From Geobacter sp. UBA2189 (lineage in GTDB: Bacteria; Desulfobacterota; Desulfuromonadia; Geobacterales; Pseudopelobacteraceae): a stretch of DNA of 64,000 bases. Under the pieces are notes generated by a model. That model had not been told where the DNA came from, did not search any database, and was given only the letters and a program-made list of their open reading frames with translations. The stretch lies in assembly GCA_002328035.1 (NCBI GenBank), contig DCVL01000014.1, positions 2,658 to 66,657 of the forward strand, read 5' to 3'. The position numbers were made by a program, and so were the translations under genes. Positions 16,508-25,473 of the stretch are shown in pieces; positions within the stretch are counted from its first letter, which is position 1; each line of letters opens with the position of its first letter.

Positions 16508-16590
16508 TAGATATCTTCCTATCATTATTGGAGGATATTTTCTAACAGATGCAAAGGATGAAGTCAATCAAGGCACAGTTTAAATACTGA

Positions 16591-16618
16591 AAAAGGCGGG
16601 ATTGCTCCCGCCTTTTTT
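16591..16618 (-). terminator. Rho-independent terminator downstream of glnA (works both ways)
   Basis: GGCGGGA (16595-16601), loop TTGC, TCCCGCC (16606-16612), flanked by A4 on one side and T6 on the other. On the minus strand it lies 28 bases after the glnA stop and is followed by a T run, so it ends the glnBA transcript before the M50 gene. Confidence 0.85.
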
Positions 16619-16645
16619 GCAGATTCTATCTGAGGTAATAGATTG

Positions 16646-18058
16646 TTAGATGTCGTAGTAAAGTGCAAACTCCAGAGGTACAGGACGCATCCGAACAGGT
16701 TTGACTTCAGAATCCATTTTGTACTCAATCCACTTTTCAATGACATCAGGGGTGAATACATCACCTTTAAGCAGGAAGTCATAGTCAGCCTCAAGGCATT
16801 TAAGCGCCTCATCCAGGCTGCCTGGAGCTGAAGGAAGGTCTTTTAACTCTTCAGGTGACAGTCCGTAAATATCTTTATCTAGCGGCTGACCCGGATCTAT
16901 CTTGTTTTCAATTCCGTCAAGTCCTGCCATAAGCATGGCAGCGAATGCGAGGTAACCGTTGCATGATGGATCAGGTGTACGGTATTCAATCCGCTTTGCC
17001 TTGGGGTTTGTGGACATCATGGGAATACGCAGTGAAGCTGAACGGTTACGGCTGGAATAAGCCATGTTGACAGGCGCTTCAAAACCAGGCACAAGTCGCT
17101 TGTAAGAGTTTGTAGTCGGGTTGGTTATTGCGCAGAGCGCCTTGGAATGCTTGATAATGCCGCCTATATACCATAGGGCCATCTGTGAAAGGCCGCCGTA
17201 TTTGTCCCCTGCAAACAGGTTCTGCCCGTCTTTCCAGATGGACTGGTGGCAATGCATGCCGGAACCGTTGTCTCCGTAGAGTGGTTTAGGCATAAATGTG
17301 ACGGTTTTCCCATTACGCCATGCCACGTTCTTTATGACATACTTGAACCACTGCAACTGGTCAGCCATATCAACCAGTGATGAGAAACGCATATCAATTT
17401 CAGCCTGACCGCCGGTCGCAACCTCATGGTGTTGGCACTCAACCCTGATGCCTACTTTTTGCAATTCCATAACCATTTCATTGCGAAGATCATTCATGGA
17501 ATCTGTGGGGGAGCAGGGGAAATAGCCTTCCTTGTGGCGTGGTTTGTAACCAAGGTTCGGAAACTCTTCCCTTCCTGTGTTCCATGCGCCTTCAACGGAA
17601 TCAACCATATAGAACGCCTGGTTGGCGCTTGAGTCATAACGGACTTCATCAAAGATGAAAAACTCAGCTTCAGGACCAAAAAAAGCGGTGTCTCCAATAC
17701 CTGTTGATTTGAGGTATGCTTCTGCTTTACGGGCGATGTTTCTTGGGTCGCGTGTGTAATCTTCTTTTGTAATAGGATCAAATATGTTGCAGATTAAAGA
17801 GAGAGTAGGGACAGCAATAAATGGATCGATCTTGGCGGATGAAGGATCCGGAAGCAGAATCATGTCAGAGGCATGGATCGGCTGCCAGCCACGGATTGAA
17901 GAACCGTCAAAGCCTTGTCCTTCTTCAAAGGTATCTTCATCAAATTCAGATATTGGCACTGAGGCATGCTGCCATGTACCAATAAAATCCATAAACTTGT
18001 AATCGACCATCAATACGCCGTTTTCTTTGGCAAACTCAACTACCTGTTGTGGTGTCAT
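16646..18058 (-). CDS. glnA: Glutamine synthetase type I
   Basis: Condenses ammonia and glutamate to glutamine, the main ammonium assimilation step. The 470-residue chain shows GQGFDGSSIRGW, FFGPEAEFFIFDEV, NGSGMHCHQS and the ATP-site KAKRIEYRTPDPSCNGYLA. Near the C-terminus, DKDIYGLSPEELKDLPSAPG carries the Tyr that is adenylylated in GSI-beta enzymes, so GlnE-type control is likely. Start ATG 18058 follows AGGGGA by 8 bases; the in-frame extension upstream lacks support. It follows glnB by 33 bases and shares its sigma-54 promoter. Confidence 0.97.
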   Translation of the reverse strand: MTPQQVVEFAKENGVLMVDYKFMDFIGTWQHASVPISEFDEDTFEEGQGFDGSSIRGWQPIHASDMILLPDPSSAKIDPFIAVPTLSLICNIFDPITKEDYTRDPRNIARKAEAYLKSTGIGDTAFFGPEAEFFIFDEVRYDSSANQAFYMVDSVEGAWNTGREEFPNLGYKPRHKEGYFPCSPTDSMNDLRNEMVMELQKVGIRVECQHHEVATGGQAEIDMRFSSLVDMADQLQWFKYVIKNVAWRNGKTVTFMPKPLYGDNGSGMHCHQSIWKDGQNLFAGDKYGGLSQMALWYIGGIIKHSKALCAITNPTTNSYKRLVPGFEAPVNMAYSSRNRSASLRIPMMSTNPKAKRIEYRTPDPSCNGYLAFAAMLMAGLDGIENKIDPGQPLDKDIYGLSPEELKDLPSAPGSLDEALKCLEADYDFLLKGDVFTPDVIEKWIEYKMDSEVKPVRMRPVPLEFALYYDI

Positions 18059-18091
18059 CAAAACTTCCCCTTTCAATTATAATTTTTAGCT

Positions 18092-18430
18092 TCAAAGAGC
18101 GTCTTCGCCAGTTTCACCTGTTCTTATTCTCACCACTGCCTCAACCGGGGTTACAAATATTTTGCCATCACCAATTCTGCCGGTTTTAGCCGCTTTTTCA
18201 ATGGCCTCAACAACTTTGGGGAGGATGGTATCACCAACAATGATCTCTAGTTTGATTTTTGGAATGAAATCAACAACATATTCAGCTCCACGATATAGTT
18301 CTGTATGGCCTTTCTGTCGTCCAAACCCCTTTACTTCACTGATAGTAATGCCCTGAATACCTATATCATTCAGAGCCTCCTTTACCTCATCCAGCTTGAA
18401 AGGCTTGATAATTGCTTCAACCTTTTTCAT
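18092..18430 (-). CDS. glnB: Nitrogen regulatory protein P-II
   Basis: 112-residue trimeric PII signal protein that senses 2-oxoglutarate and ATP/ADP and controls glutamine synthetase. The N-terminus MKKVEAIIKPFKLDEVKEAL, the T-loop Tyr51 in RGAEYVVDF (the uridylylation site), and the C-terminal GRIGDGKIFV are diagnostic. Ribosome site GGAGGG lies upstream of the ATG. It is first in glnB-glnA, preceded by a sigma-54 promoter at 18503-18518, so transcription should rise under nitrogen limitation through NtrC (inference). Confidence 0.96.
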   Translation of the reverse strand: MKKVEAIIKPFKLDEVKEALNDIGIQGITISEVKGFGRQKGHTELYRGAEYVVDFIPKIKLEIIVGDTILPKVVEAIEKAAKTGRIGDGKIFVTPVEAVVRIRTGETGEDAL

Positions 18431-18502
18431 GGATACCCTCCCTTCCTGACTCTAAACTCCAGATAAAATGAAGATAGTTTGTTTTGGTTCAATGTATTCA
18501 GA

Positions 18503-18518
18503 TGCAAGCAAGCTGCCA
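18503..18518 (-). promoter_or_regulatory. Sigma-54 promoter of glnB-glnA
   Basis: The minus strand reads TGGCAG, five bases CTTGC, then TTGCA, matching the RpoN -24/-12 consensus TGGCAC-N5-TTGCA with one mismatch. The predicted start is about 12 bases beyond, near 18492, giving a leader of about 60 bases before glnB. Confidence 0.85.
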
Positions 18519-18658
18519 AAAAAAACAAAAAAATATTTAACTGATTTTATTAGGTTTTATTAAATGTTACAAAAATAGACCGAAAATCTACTGCTTATTT
18601 GTTGGGCATAAGATTTAAAAGTGCACTTATTTTGAACAATTTAAAAGGCAGGATAAAT

Positions 18659-19378
18659 TCAGGATGCCAACTCTTTAAGCTCCCTTATTATCTGAACCTG
18701 TCTCTGGTTTATATAATAAGCTAAAGACTGTTGGGAGTGACGATCAGGATGGAATTCAAGAATACACGTATAAGGAGCGGTATCCCCTATTATTCTTATT
18801 ACTGTGCAGGCTGCGCCAATTTCTTGGACTACAGTTTCCTCGGTGGATTCAAGCTTCAGGATCAGATTGACTTCCATACCCGGTTGAATGGAGGCAAGTT
18901 CTGAAATATTTATTGCAATTCCACCAAGTGAGATATCACGCACAGAAGCTGGAATAATATCGTTTTCCATATAAATATCGACATCAGCTCGATGGCCGTC
19001 AAGACAGACACGCACATATCGGCGGAGGTCAGAACGAATCTTGGCGTAGTGAAAGCGGGTTAAAATCACCCTTTTTCTTGTGGTGTTGACATAAAAAACA
19101 TCACCTACCAAGTCATCAGGCACCGGACTTTTTGCATGTGATCTGATCAGGGTCTTTTTCTCAATGGAGATTACCTTGGCCTGATATTCATGGATATCAA
19201 ACTCTGCCATTTCATTTTCAACCGATAACAGTTTTGCATCATATGAAACAGGGATCTCTTTGTAATAATTGAGAAATGAAAAGGTCTGTCCAACCATGCC
19301 TTTCAGGAATTGAATAATAACCAGATTGTCCTCATGTTCGGTACCGCGGATAATCTTGTCATAATAGGTAATGGACAC
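18659..19378 (-). CDS. PilZ-domain c-di-GMP binding protein
   Basis: 239-residue protein with an N-terminal YcgR-like beta domain and a C-terminal PilZ domain from about residue 115. The c-di-GMP-binding motif is seen as RSDLRRYVRV followed by VRDISLGGIAI (the [DN]xSxxG element). The start is GTG at 19378 with AAGGA upstream. It probably acts as a cytoplasmic receptor linking c-di-GMP to motility or surface behaviour; the target is unknown. It is divergent from the M23 peptidase gene, sharing a 144-base intergenic region. Confidence 0.88.
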   Translation of the reverse strand: MSITYYDKIIRGTEHEDNLVIIQFLKGMVGQTFSFLNYYKEIPVSYDAKLLSVENEMAEFDIHEYQAKVISIEKKTLIRSHAKSPVPDDLVGDVFYVNTTRKRVILTRFHYAKIRSDLRRYVRVCLDGHRADVDIYMENDIIPASVRDISLGGIAINISELASIQPGMEVNLILKLESTEETVVQEIGAACTVIRIIGDTAPYTCILEFHPDRHSQQSLAYYINQRQVQIIRELKELAS

Positions 19379-19424
19379 AGACCGGATCCTTGTTGATCGG
19401 ATTTAATTGGCAAATATGTTGGAA

Positions 19425-19453
19425 TTGCCATGTTTTGGTTATATCTGTATAAT
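19425..19453 (+). promoter_or_regulatory. Sigma-70 promoter of M23 peptidase gene
   Basis: TTGCCA (19425-19430), a 17-base spacer, and the consensus TATAAT (19448-19453). The predicted start is near 19460, about 63 bases before the GTG start codon at 19523. Confidence 0.75.
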
Positions 19454-19522
19454 CAAAACAGTAAACAGGATTTATCTATCAGAAATACTCCTCCATAACA
19501 AGTGAGAAGAAGGAAATTTAAA

Positions 19523-20341
19523 GTGAGATTTTTAAAACATCATAAATATTTAGAGCCACTACCACTGGTCTTACTTGTTATGGCCTTTGTGTTTTTGGAA
19601 GTTAAGCCAGCAAAAGCGGATATTTACAGATTTCTAACAGTTGATGGGGTTGAAACCTTCAGTGATATCCCTGTGGATAAAGATGCTAAAGTAGTAATAA
19701 AAGACCAGGTAAAGAAGTCAAGCAGGAAATCAGCACGGAACCTTTCTCGTGAGACTCAAAAAGCTCCTGCTCCTTCCCTTAGTGAAATCATTGAGAAAAC
19801 TGTTCAGGCTCAAATGAATCCTGAAGCATCGTCATCAAACAGTGTTGAAGCTGTCCTGCCTGTAAATGGTGTTATTACTTCAGCTGTTGGTATGCGTATA
19901 GACCCTATTGATGGTCATTGGCGACACCATAACGGCATTGATATTGCCGTGCCTACAGGGACTCCTGTTAAGGCAGTTGCTTCAGGGGTTGTTGTATATT
20001 CTGACTTTCGTGCAGGGTATGGCTGGACCGTGCTGATCGAACATGATAACGGTATGATCTCTCTATGTGCTCACAATAGCAGAAATATTGTTGAATATGG
20101 TCAGGCTGTTAAAAAGGGTGATGTTATCGCTTTGTCTGGAAGCACGGGACGTTCAACCGGTCCACATGTGCATTTTGAGGCGTGGCAATCAGGTAATAAT
20201 ATCACCGCAGCGTTCATGCCAGGCAGTGCAGTCAAGATAGCCTCGTCTTACGGTTCTACGCGTAGAAATGTACATTTCAGAAAAGAAATACTTGCAGATG
20301 GATCATTGCTTATTACCAATATGGATTCTGCAATTCCCTGA
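19523..20341 (+). CDS. Exported M23 (LytM-type) peptidase with DUF4124-like N-terminus
   Basis: 272-residue predicted periplasmic peptidoglycan endopeptidase. The signal peptide ends near KPAKA, followed by DIYRFLTVDGVETFSDIP, which resembles DUF4124. After a linker, the LytM zinc site appears as HHNGIDIAVP and GPHVHFEAW, with the LPVNGVITSAVGMRIDP lead-in. Both metal-binding motifs are intact, so it should be active rather than an EnvC-like activator. Start GTG 19523 has AAGGAA 7 bases upstream; a GTG at 19502 is less likely. Its stop overlaps the next start codon by one base (TGATG). Confidence 0.88.
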   Translation: MRFLKHHKYLEPLPLVLLVMAFVFLEVKPAKADIYRFLTVDGVETFSDIPVDKDAKVVIKDQVKKSSRKSARNLSRETQKAPAPSLSEIIEKTVQAQMNPEASSSNSVEAVLPVNGVITSAVGMRIDPIDGHWRHHNGIDIAVPTGTPVKAVASGVVVYSDFRAGYGWTVLIEHDNGMISLCAHNSRNIVEYGQAVKKGDVIALSGSTGRSTGPHVHFEAWQSGNNITAAFMPGSAVKIASSYGSTRRNVHFRKEILADGSLLITNMDSAIP

Positions 20342-21480
20342 TGATATCCCAGCTTGAAAAATACCTTGGTTTGCTTGTTTCAGAAGGTTCTGCCAAATGT
20401 GGACGTATAGCCATATCTAGCCAGAACGACAGAATATCTCATCTGGGTTCAGAAGACCTTTTAATAATAGCAGATCTGGTTCTGCAAAAACTTGATTCTG
20501 CTTCAGTGATTATTGCTGAACCAGTTCTCCCATTTTCATCGTTTCTGCTCCGCCGTGTATCTCATAACGTAAATGTCTTGATTCCAAACGATTCCGAGTC
20601 TGTTTCTTCACTGCACGATATTCCAATGGTTCGTAACAGTTCAGATCTTGAAGATACAGTCAATAGAATCTGTGAGGCTCTACGCAACCGTAAAGGATGC
20701 ATTGTTGAGGGAATAGGGATTGTTAGTCATGCTGCACTTACAATTGAACAGGCTTATATCGCTTGGTCATCGTTACTTCATGCAACTTTTATAAAATATT
20801 TTGAAGACCTGTTAACTGTTGGCCCATTATTGCCAGAAGAGCCAGAAACAGTGAAAAACTACCGGGATCATGAACTTAAAAGAGTTGATCTTGAATCGGC
20901 TCTAAATCTTTTAAAGAGACCAAATGGCATTATGGATGAAATGATTACTGCTGGAGCAACAACTGTAGTATTGGGGCTTGTTGATTCATTTTTTGGGAAT
21001 ATCTCTTTTGCAGGCGAGGAGGGGTTGTTCATATCCCAAACATCGGCTCGTCTTGATGAACTTCAAGGACAGATAGATCTTGTGCCATTTGATAACTCAA
21101 CAACCAACGGTATGACAGCATCAAGTGAACTCCCTGCTCATCAGGCAATTGTAAAAGAAACCGGCTGCAAGGCGATTCTGCATGGACACCCTCGTTTTCC
21201 AGTCGTAATGAGTTTTTTTGCAACTCCAAGTGATAATCAATCATACAATCTAATAGACTCAATACCGGTTGTTGTTGGTGAAGGAGGTGTTGGGGGGCTT
21301 GCGTCAACGTTGCCAAAGGCATTCAGATTGACCGCAGCAAAAGTGGTTGTTGTAAAAGGGCATGGAGTTTTTGCTATTAGTGATATTGGATTTGCTGATG
21401 CTCTGTCAAAGCTTGCTGAGACTGAACAAAGGTGTCGTGATATTTACTTTAGACGCCTTAAGCTGATTTATATGATATGA
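20341..21480 (+). CDS. Class II aldolase/adducin-like protein with degenerate N-terminal copy
   Basis: 379-residue protein. The C-terminal half (about 190-370) is a class II aldolase/adducin domain with the metal motif ILHGHPRF and GHGVFAISDIGFADAL. The N-terminal half ends in CIVEGIGIVSHAALTIEQAY, which lines up with VVVKGHGVFAISDIGFADAL, suggesting an internal duplication whose first copy lost its metal histidines. A sugar-phosphate aldolase or epimerase activity is possible but not assignable. The start overlaps the M23 peptidase stop, so the two are translationally coupled. Confidence 0.8.
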   Translation: MISQLEKYLGLLVSEGSAKCGRIAISSQNDRISHLGSEDLLIIADLVLQKLDSASVIIAEPVLPFSSFLLRRVSHNVNVLIPNDSESVSSLHDIPMVRNSSDLEDTVNRICEALRNRKGCIVEGIGIVSHAALTIEQAYIAWSSLLHATFIKYFEDLLTVGPLLPEEPETVKNYRDHELKRVDLESALNLLKRPNGIMDEMITAGATTVVLGLVDSFFGNISFAGEEGLFISQTSARLDELQGQIDLVPFDNSTTNGMTASSELPAHQAIVKETGCKAILHGHPRFPVVMSFFATPSDNQSYNLIDSIPVVVGEGGVGGLASTLPKAFRLTAAKVVVVKGHGVFAISDIGFADALSKLAETEQRCRDIYFRRLKLIYMI

Positions 21481-21494
21481 GCTGTAGTTTGGCT

Positions 21495-21526
21495 AATAAA
21501 AAAGGCATGGTATGAACCATGCCTTT
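21495..21526 (-). terminator. Rho-independent terminator of small secreted protein gene
   Basis: An 11-base perfect stem, AAAGGCATGGT with ACCATGCCTTT, around loop ATGA; on the minus strand the descending arm runs into a T6 tract. It lies between converging genes and may also serve the aldolase-like gene on the plus strand, where the T run is short. Confidence 0.8.
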
Positions 21527-21549
21527 CAGTCTTGATGTCTTGGGCTGAA

Positions 21550-21846
21550 TTAGCAGCCTGCTGTCTTGCGGAACAATTTTGTTTCATTTTTGCTGGCATC
21601 GTTATACTTGACGCGAACTTCATCACCAACAACAATACGCTTGTCCTTAAGCTTTTCGAGAGTTACCTGATCTTTCACAAGTACGTCAACTTTCTTGCCA
21701 GCGTTGTCTTTAAGGGTTACGGTTGCAGCAGCTCCCTCAACAACTACTTTTTCAATGGTACCAACAATTTTCACGTCGGCAGCAGAAGCCAAAGTAGAAA
21801 TGCTCAAGAAAGCTGCCATCAGTGCTACAGAAACCATCTTTTTCAT
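21550..21846 (-). CDS. Small secreted beta-rich protein, function unknown
   Basis: 98-residue protein: signal peptide MKKMVSVALMAAFLSIS... cleaved near TLASA, then about 77 mature residues. The mature part is a run of short strands, KIVGTIEKVVVEGAAATVTL and later VLVKDQVTLEKLKDKRIVVG, that looks like a small OB-fold or SH3-like barrel. It ends in a single Cys. AGGAG lies 4 and 7 bases before two tandem ATGs; the second (21846) has the better spacing. It is monocistronic between a terminator and the pheT end. I cannot name a family. Confidence 0.75.
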   Translation of the reverse strand: MKKMVSVALMAAFLSISTLASAADVKIVGTIEKVVVEGAAATVTLKDNAGKKVDVLVKDQVTLEKLKDKRIVVGDEVRVKYNDASKNETKLFRKTAGC

Positions 21847-21934
21847 CATCAATCTCCTTTGAAAGTTAAAATTAACTTCATTCATCGTATTTGATAGCTT
21901 CGCTTATTGCAAGGTTTTTTGAATTAGAAAAAAC

Positions 21935-24343
21935 TTAACGAACTGAAACGTTTAACTTTTCAGTCAGAACTTTAATTATTTTAGAGTGTATAACTTGTAC
22001 TTCATCATCGGTCATCGTTCTGTCTAATGCTCTGTAACGTAGTCGCAACGCAACGCTTTTGCTGCCTTTGGGCAGATGTTCCCCCTGGTAGATATCAAAG
22101 ATAGTTACATCTTCCAGCTCTTTTAATTTAAGGCTCTTTATGCAGTCCATGAACTGTGAAGAGAGTATATTATCCGGCGATAGGAGAGCCAGATCTCTTA
22201 CGCTATCAGGAAAGCGTGATGGTGGTATTACATTTTTCCTTTCAGAGGATAAATTTACAAGTTGTTCAAAGTTTAACTCAAAATAATAGAGTGTTCTTTC
22301 AATATCGTAGTTTTTAAGTACTTCTGGGTGTATTTCGCCGATTGAGCCGATGCTTTCACCTTTACTGGAGAGAATATTACAGCATTTTCCTGGATGATAA
22401 AAAGGTTCAGGTAGATCAGACGACCATGTTACATTGGTTATGTTCAATAGATTGAAGAGATTATCAATAACTCCCTTTATGTCATAAAAATCTATTGGGA
22501 ATGTCTGATTGCACCAGCTCTCTTGATCTCTTGAACCACAAAAAATACCAGCCGAGAAGATTGGCTCTGTAGGCATATCCTGTTCAGGTACAGGAAGGTA
22601 TACCCGACGCATCTCAAAAAGTCTTAGATCCAGGCTGCGGAAGGATATGTTGCGAGCGGCGGTTTCAAGCAGGCCTGGGAGAAGAGTGGTTCTCATTACA
22701 GATTGTTCCAGGGCAAGAGGGTTGCATAGCTTAATACTGTTACGACGAATGTCTGTTGCACCAAGCAAAAGGCGATCCGCAGCATCAGGAGATATGAAGC
22801 TGAAAGAAATTATTTCATGCATTCCCTCTGAAACAAAATGATTTCTTACGGTTTTCTGGAGCTTTTGATGTGAGTTAGGACGATCGGATATAACCTGCGC
22901 AATTGGTATTGTTGCCGGCACCTGATCAAATCCGTTAAGACGGCATATCTCTTCTACCAGATCTATCTCACGTTCAATATCTATTCGGTAAGAAGGAATG
23001 GTGACCTGAAAACTGCCATTTGTCACCGGTTTAACCTGAAACTCAAGATTACGGAAAAGTTCAGCCATCCTGTCTGAAGAGAGAGTAAGGCCAAGAATCG
23101 CGTTTGCTTTTTCAGGTCTGAAATTTATTGAGACTGCTGTTTTTGGTGTTGGAAAATTATCTACCTGCCCATTTGCTACCGACCCGTTTGCAAGTTGAGC
23201 AATAAGGCTGGCGGCACGGTCTAGAGCTTTGGGCACCATTTGAATGTCGGCACCACGCTCAAAACGGTGGGATGATTCTGTATGAAGGCCAAGCCGTTTG
23301 CTGGTTCGCCTGATGGCTGGGGGATCAAAGAATGCACTTTCAATAAGAATATCTGTTGTGGCATCGGTGATCTCTGAATTTTCACCTCCCATTATCCCTG
23401 CCAGGGCAACGGCCTTTTCTTTGTCGCAGATCATCAGATCCGTTGCGAGAAGAGTTCTTTCCTGCGCATCAAGTGTACGGAATATTTCACCCTCTTTTGC
23501 TCTACGGACTATTATTTGTCCTCCTGCAACCTGTGTATAGTCAAAGGCATGCAATGGATGTCCAAGCTCAATCATCACCAAATTTGTGATATCAACTACA
23601 TTGTTTATTGAACGAACTCCAACTGCATTGAGTCTGTTAACAAGCCACTTGGGTGACGGCGCAATCTTGCAGCCAGAGATATAACGTGCTGCATAACGAG
23701 GGCAGCCCACAGGATCTTGAATCATCACTGATATCCTGCTGTTTACCGGCTCTCCATATTCAGGAACCACAACAGATGGATATCTGACTCGTTTCCCGAG
23801 TTTTGCCGCTATCTCCCTGGCTATTCCTACTACGCTGAGACAATCTGCTCGGTTTGGAGTAAGCCCTATCTCAAAAATAGTGTCTTTTATGCCGATTGCC
23901 TCAAAAAAAGGAATGCCAAGCGGGAGAGAGTCGTCAAGTACCATGATTCCCGAACTCTCCTCAGCCAATCCCAGCTCTTTTTCGGAACAGAGCATTCCAC
24001 AGGATTCTTCGCCACGTATTTTTGAACGTTTAATCTTGAAATCACCTGGAAGGACGGAACCAACCTGGGCAAGGGCTACAGTGTCTCCCTGTTGGAAATT
24101 TTGGGCTCCACAAACAACAGAGATGATCTCTTTGCCGTTATCAATCCTGCACAGAGATAGCTTGTCTGCATTGGGATGCTGGTTTTTTTCAACTACCCGG
24201 GCTGTGACAAGCTGATCCATGCCACATCCAAGTGCCTCTGTCCCCTCAACCTCAAGGCCTAGCATTGTAAGTAGGTCGCCAAGCTCTGCAGGTGGCAAAT
24301 CAAAATCAACGAATTCTTTTAACCAGTTATAAGTAACTTTCAT
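21935..24343 (-). CDS. pheT: Phenylalanyl-tRNA synthetase beta subunit
   Basis: 802-residue beta chain of the (alpha-beta)2 enzyme. In order it shows the N-terminal MKVTYNWLKEFVDFDLPPAELG, the EMAP-type tRNA-binding domain (ADKLSLCRIDNG), the B3/B4 editing domain with GLTPNRADCLSV, the B5 domain (FRPEKANAILGL), the catalytic-like core and the C-terminal ferredoxin-fold anticodon-binding domain (RFPDSVRDLALL). All expected domains are present and the length is normal. It starts 12 bases after pheS and closes the rpmI-rplT-pheST operon. Confidence 0.96.
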   Translation of the reverse strand: MKVTYNWLKEFVDFDLPPAELGDLLTMLGLEVEGTEALGCGMDQLVTARVVEKNQHPNADKLSLCRIDNGKEIISVVCGAQNFQQGDTVALAQVGSVLPGDFKIKRSKIRGEESCGMLCSEKELGLAEESSGIMVLDDSLPLGIPFFEAIGIKDTIFEIGLTPNRADCLSVVGIAREIAAKLGKRVRYPSVVVPEYGEPVNSRISVMIQDPVGCPRYAARYISGCKIAPSPKWLVNRLNAVGVRSINNVVDITNLVMIELGHPLHAFDYTQVAGGQIIVRRAKEGEIFRTLDAQERTLLATDLMICDKEKAVALAGIMGGENSEITDATTDILIESAFFDPPAIRRTSKRLGLHTESSHRFERGADIQMVPKALDRAASLIAQLANGSVANGQVDNFPTPKTAVSINFRPEKANAILGLTLSSDRMAELFRNLEFQVKPVTNGSFQVTIPSYRIDIEREIDLVEEICRLNGFDQVPATIPIAQVISDRPNSHQKLQKTVRNHFVSEGMHEIISFSFISPDAADRLLLGATDIRRNSIKLCNPLALEQSVMRTTLLPGLLETAARNISFRSLDLRLFEMRRVYLPVPEQDMPTEPIFSAGIFCGSRDQESWCNQTFPIDFYDIKGVIDNLFNLLNITNVTWSSDLPEPFYHPGKCCNILSSKGESIGSIGEIHPEVLKNYDIERTLYYFELNFEQLVNLSSERKNVIPPSRFPDSVRDLALLSPDNILSSQFMDCIKSLKLKELEDVTIFDIYQGEHLPKGSKSVALRLRYRALDRTMTDDEVQVIHSKIIKVLTEKLNVSVR

Positions 24344-24355
24344 TGTTTCACCAGA

Positions 24356-25372
24356 CTAGAACTGTTTTAAGAAACGGACATCATTTTCAAATAGAAGTCG
24401 CATATCGCTGATGCCATACTTCAGCATCGCAATACGCTCAATCCCCATGCCAAATGCAAATCCTGAAATTGTCTCAGGATCGTAGCCAACATGTTTGAAC
24501 ACCTCAGGATCAACCATGCCTGCGCCAAGAATTTCAAGCCATCCGGTATTTTTGCATACACGGCAACCTGCTCCACCGCAAATTACACAGGCGATATCAA
24601 CTTCTGCAGAAGGTTCCGTGAACGGGAAAAAACTGGGACGAAGCCTTACGCCTGTTTTCTGGCCAAAAAGCTGATTGGTAAAGGATGTAAGTATACCTTT
24701 CAAATCTGCAAACGAGACCTGAATGTCAACCATCAAGCCTTCTATCTGGTGGAACATCGGAGAGTGTGTTGCGTCAGAATCGCAACGATAGACGGTTCCT
24801 GGTGCAATAATCCTTACAGGCGGTTTCTGTTTGAGCATTGTGCGAATCTGAACCGGAGATGTGTGAGTACGGAGCAGGAGTTCATTTTCTACAAAAAACG
24901 TATCTTGCATATCACGAGCTGGATGCTCAGGAGGGAAATTTAATGCCTCAAAATTGTACCAGTCATGCTCAATTTCTGGCCCTTCAGCAACAGAGAAGCC
25001 TAATCCGGCAAATATTTCACTGACCTCTTCTATCACCAGTGTTACAGGATGTTTGCTTCCCCTGGAACTGCTTCTGCCAGGTAAAGTTATATCAATCTTC
25101 TCCGTGGCAAGTCTCTTGGCGGTGGCCTCTTCTCGAGCCCTAGCCAGTCTTTGTTCAATAAGGTTTTCAACTTCATCCTTGACAGTATTAACCAACTGTC
25201 CGACCTTGGGACGTTCTTCAGAGGGCAGTCCCCCAAGTCCTTTCATAAGACCGGTTAGCTCACCCTTGCGCCCAAGATACCGGACTCTTACTTCATTCAG
25301 GGCATCCTCTGTAGTTGCTACAGCAATTGCGTTCACCGCCTGCTGCCGCATCTGTTCAAGCTGTTCCCGCAT
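24356..25372 (-). CDS. pheS: Phenylalanyl-tRNA synthetase alpha subunit
   Basis: 338-residue catalytic subunit, class II. The N-terminal coiled-coil contains VRYLGRKGELTGLMKGLGGL; class II motif 2 is visible as HTSPVQIRTM through GTVYRCDSDATHSPMFHQIE, and motif 3 as FAFGMGIERIAMLKYGI. Four cysteines near residues 266-277 (CVICGGAGCRVC) make a zinc-like knuckle, seen in some bacterial PheS proteins. Ribosome site GAGGA precedes the ATG. A hairpin with a T run lies between rplT and this gene and may attenuate it. Confidence 0.96.
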   Translation of the reverse strand: MREQLEQMRQQAVNAIAVATTEDALNEVRVRYLGRKGELTGLMKGLGGLPSEERPKVGQLVNTVKDEVENLIEQRLARAREEATAKRLATEKIDITLPGRSSSRGSKHPVTLVIEEVSEIFAGLGFSVAEGPEIEHDWYNFEALNFPPEHPARDMQDTFFVENELLLRTHTSPVQIRTMLKQKPPVRIIAPGTVYRCDSDATHSPMFHQIEGLMVDIQVSFADLKGILTSFTNQLFGQKTGVRLRPSFFPFTEPSAEVDIACVICGGAGCRVCKNTGWLEILGAGMVDPEVFKHVGYDPETISGFAFGMGIERIAMLKYGISDMRLLFENDVRFLKQF

Positions 25373-25416
25373 ATCAGTATCCTCTGAACTTCTTCCAATA
25401 ATGGGAGTTAAAACGG

Positions 25417-25444
25417 AAAAAGGGAACAGGAGTTCCTGACTCCC
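25417..25444 (-). terminator. Hairpin and T run before pheS: partial terminator or attenuator
   Basis: The minus strand reads GGGAG, a bulged T, CAGG, loop AACT, CCTG, TTCCC and then T5. It lies 29 bases after the rplT stop and 44 bases before pheS. It resembles an intrinsic terminator that would reduce read-through into pheST. I see no obvious Phe-rich leader peptide upstream of it. Confidence 0.55.
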
Positions 25445-25473
25445 ATCCCCCCATTTTTAACGGCAGACAGGTT

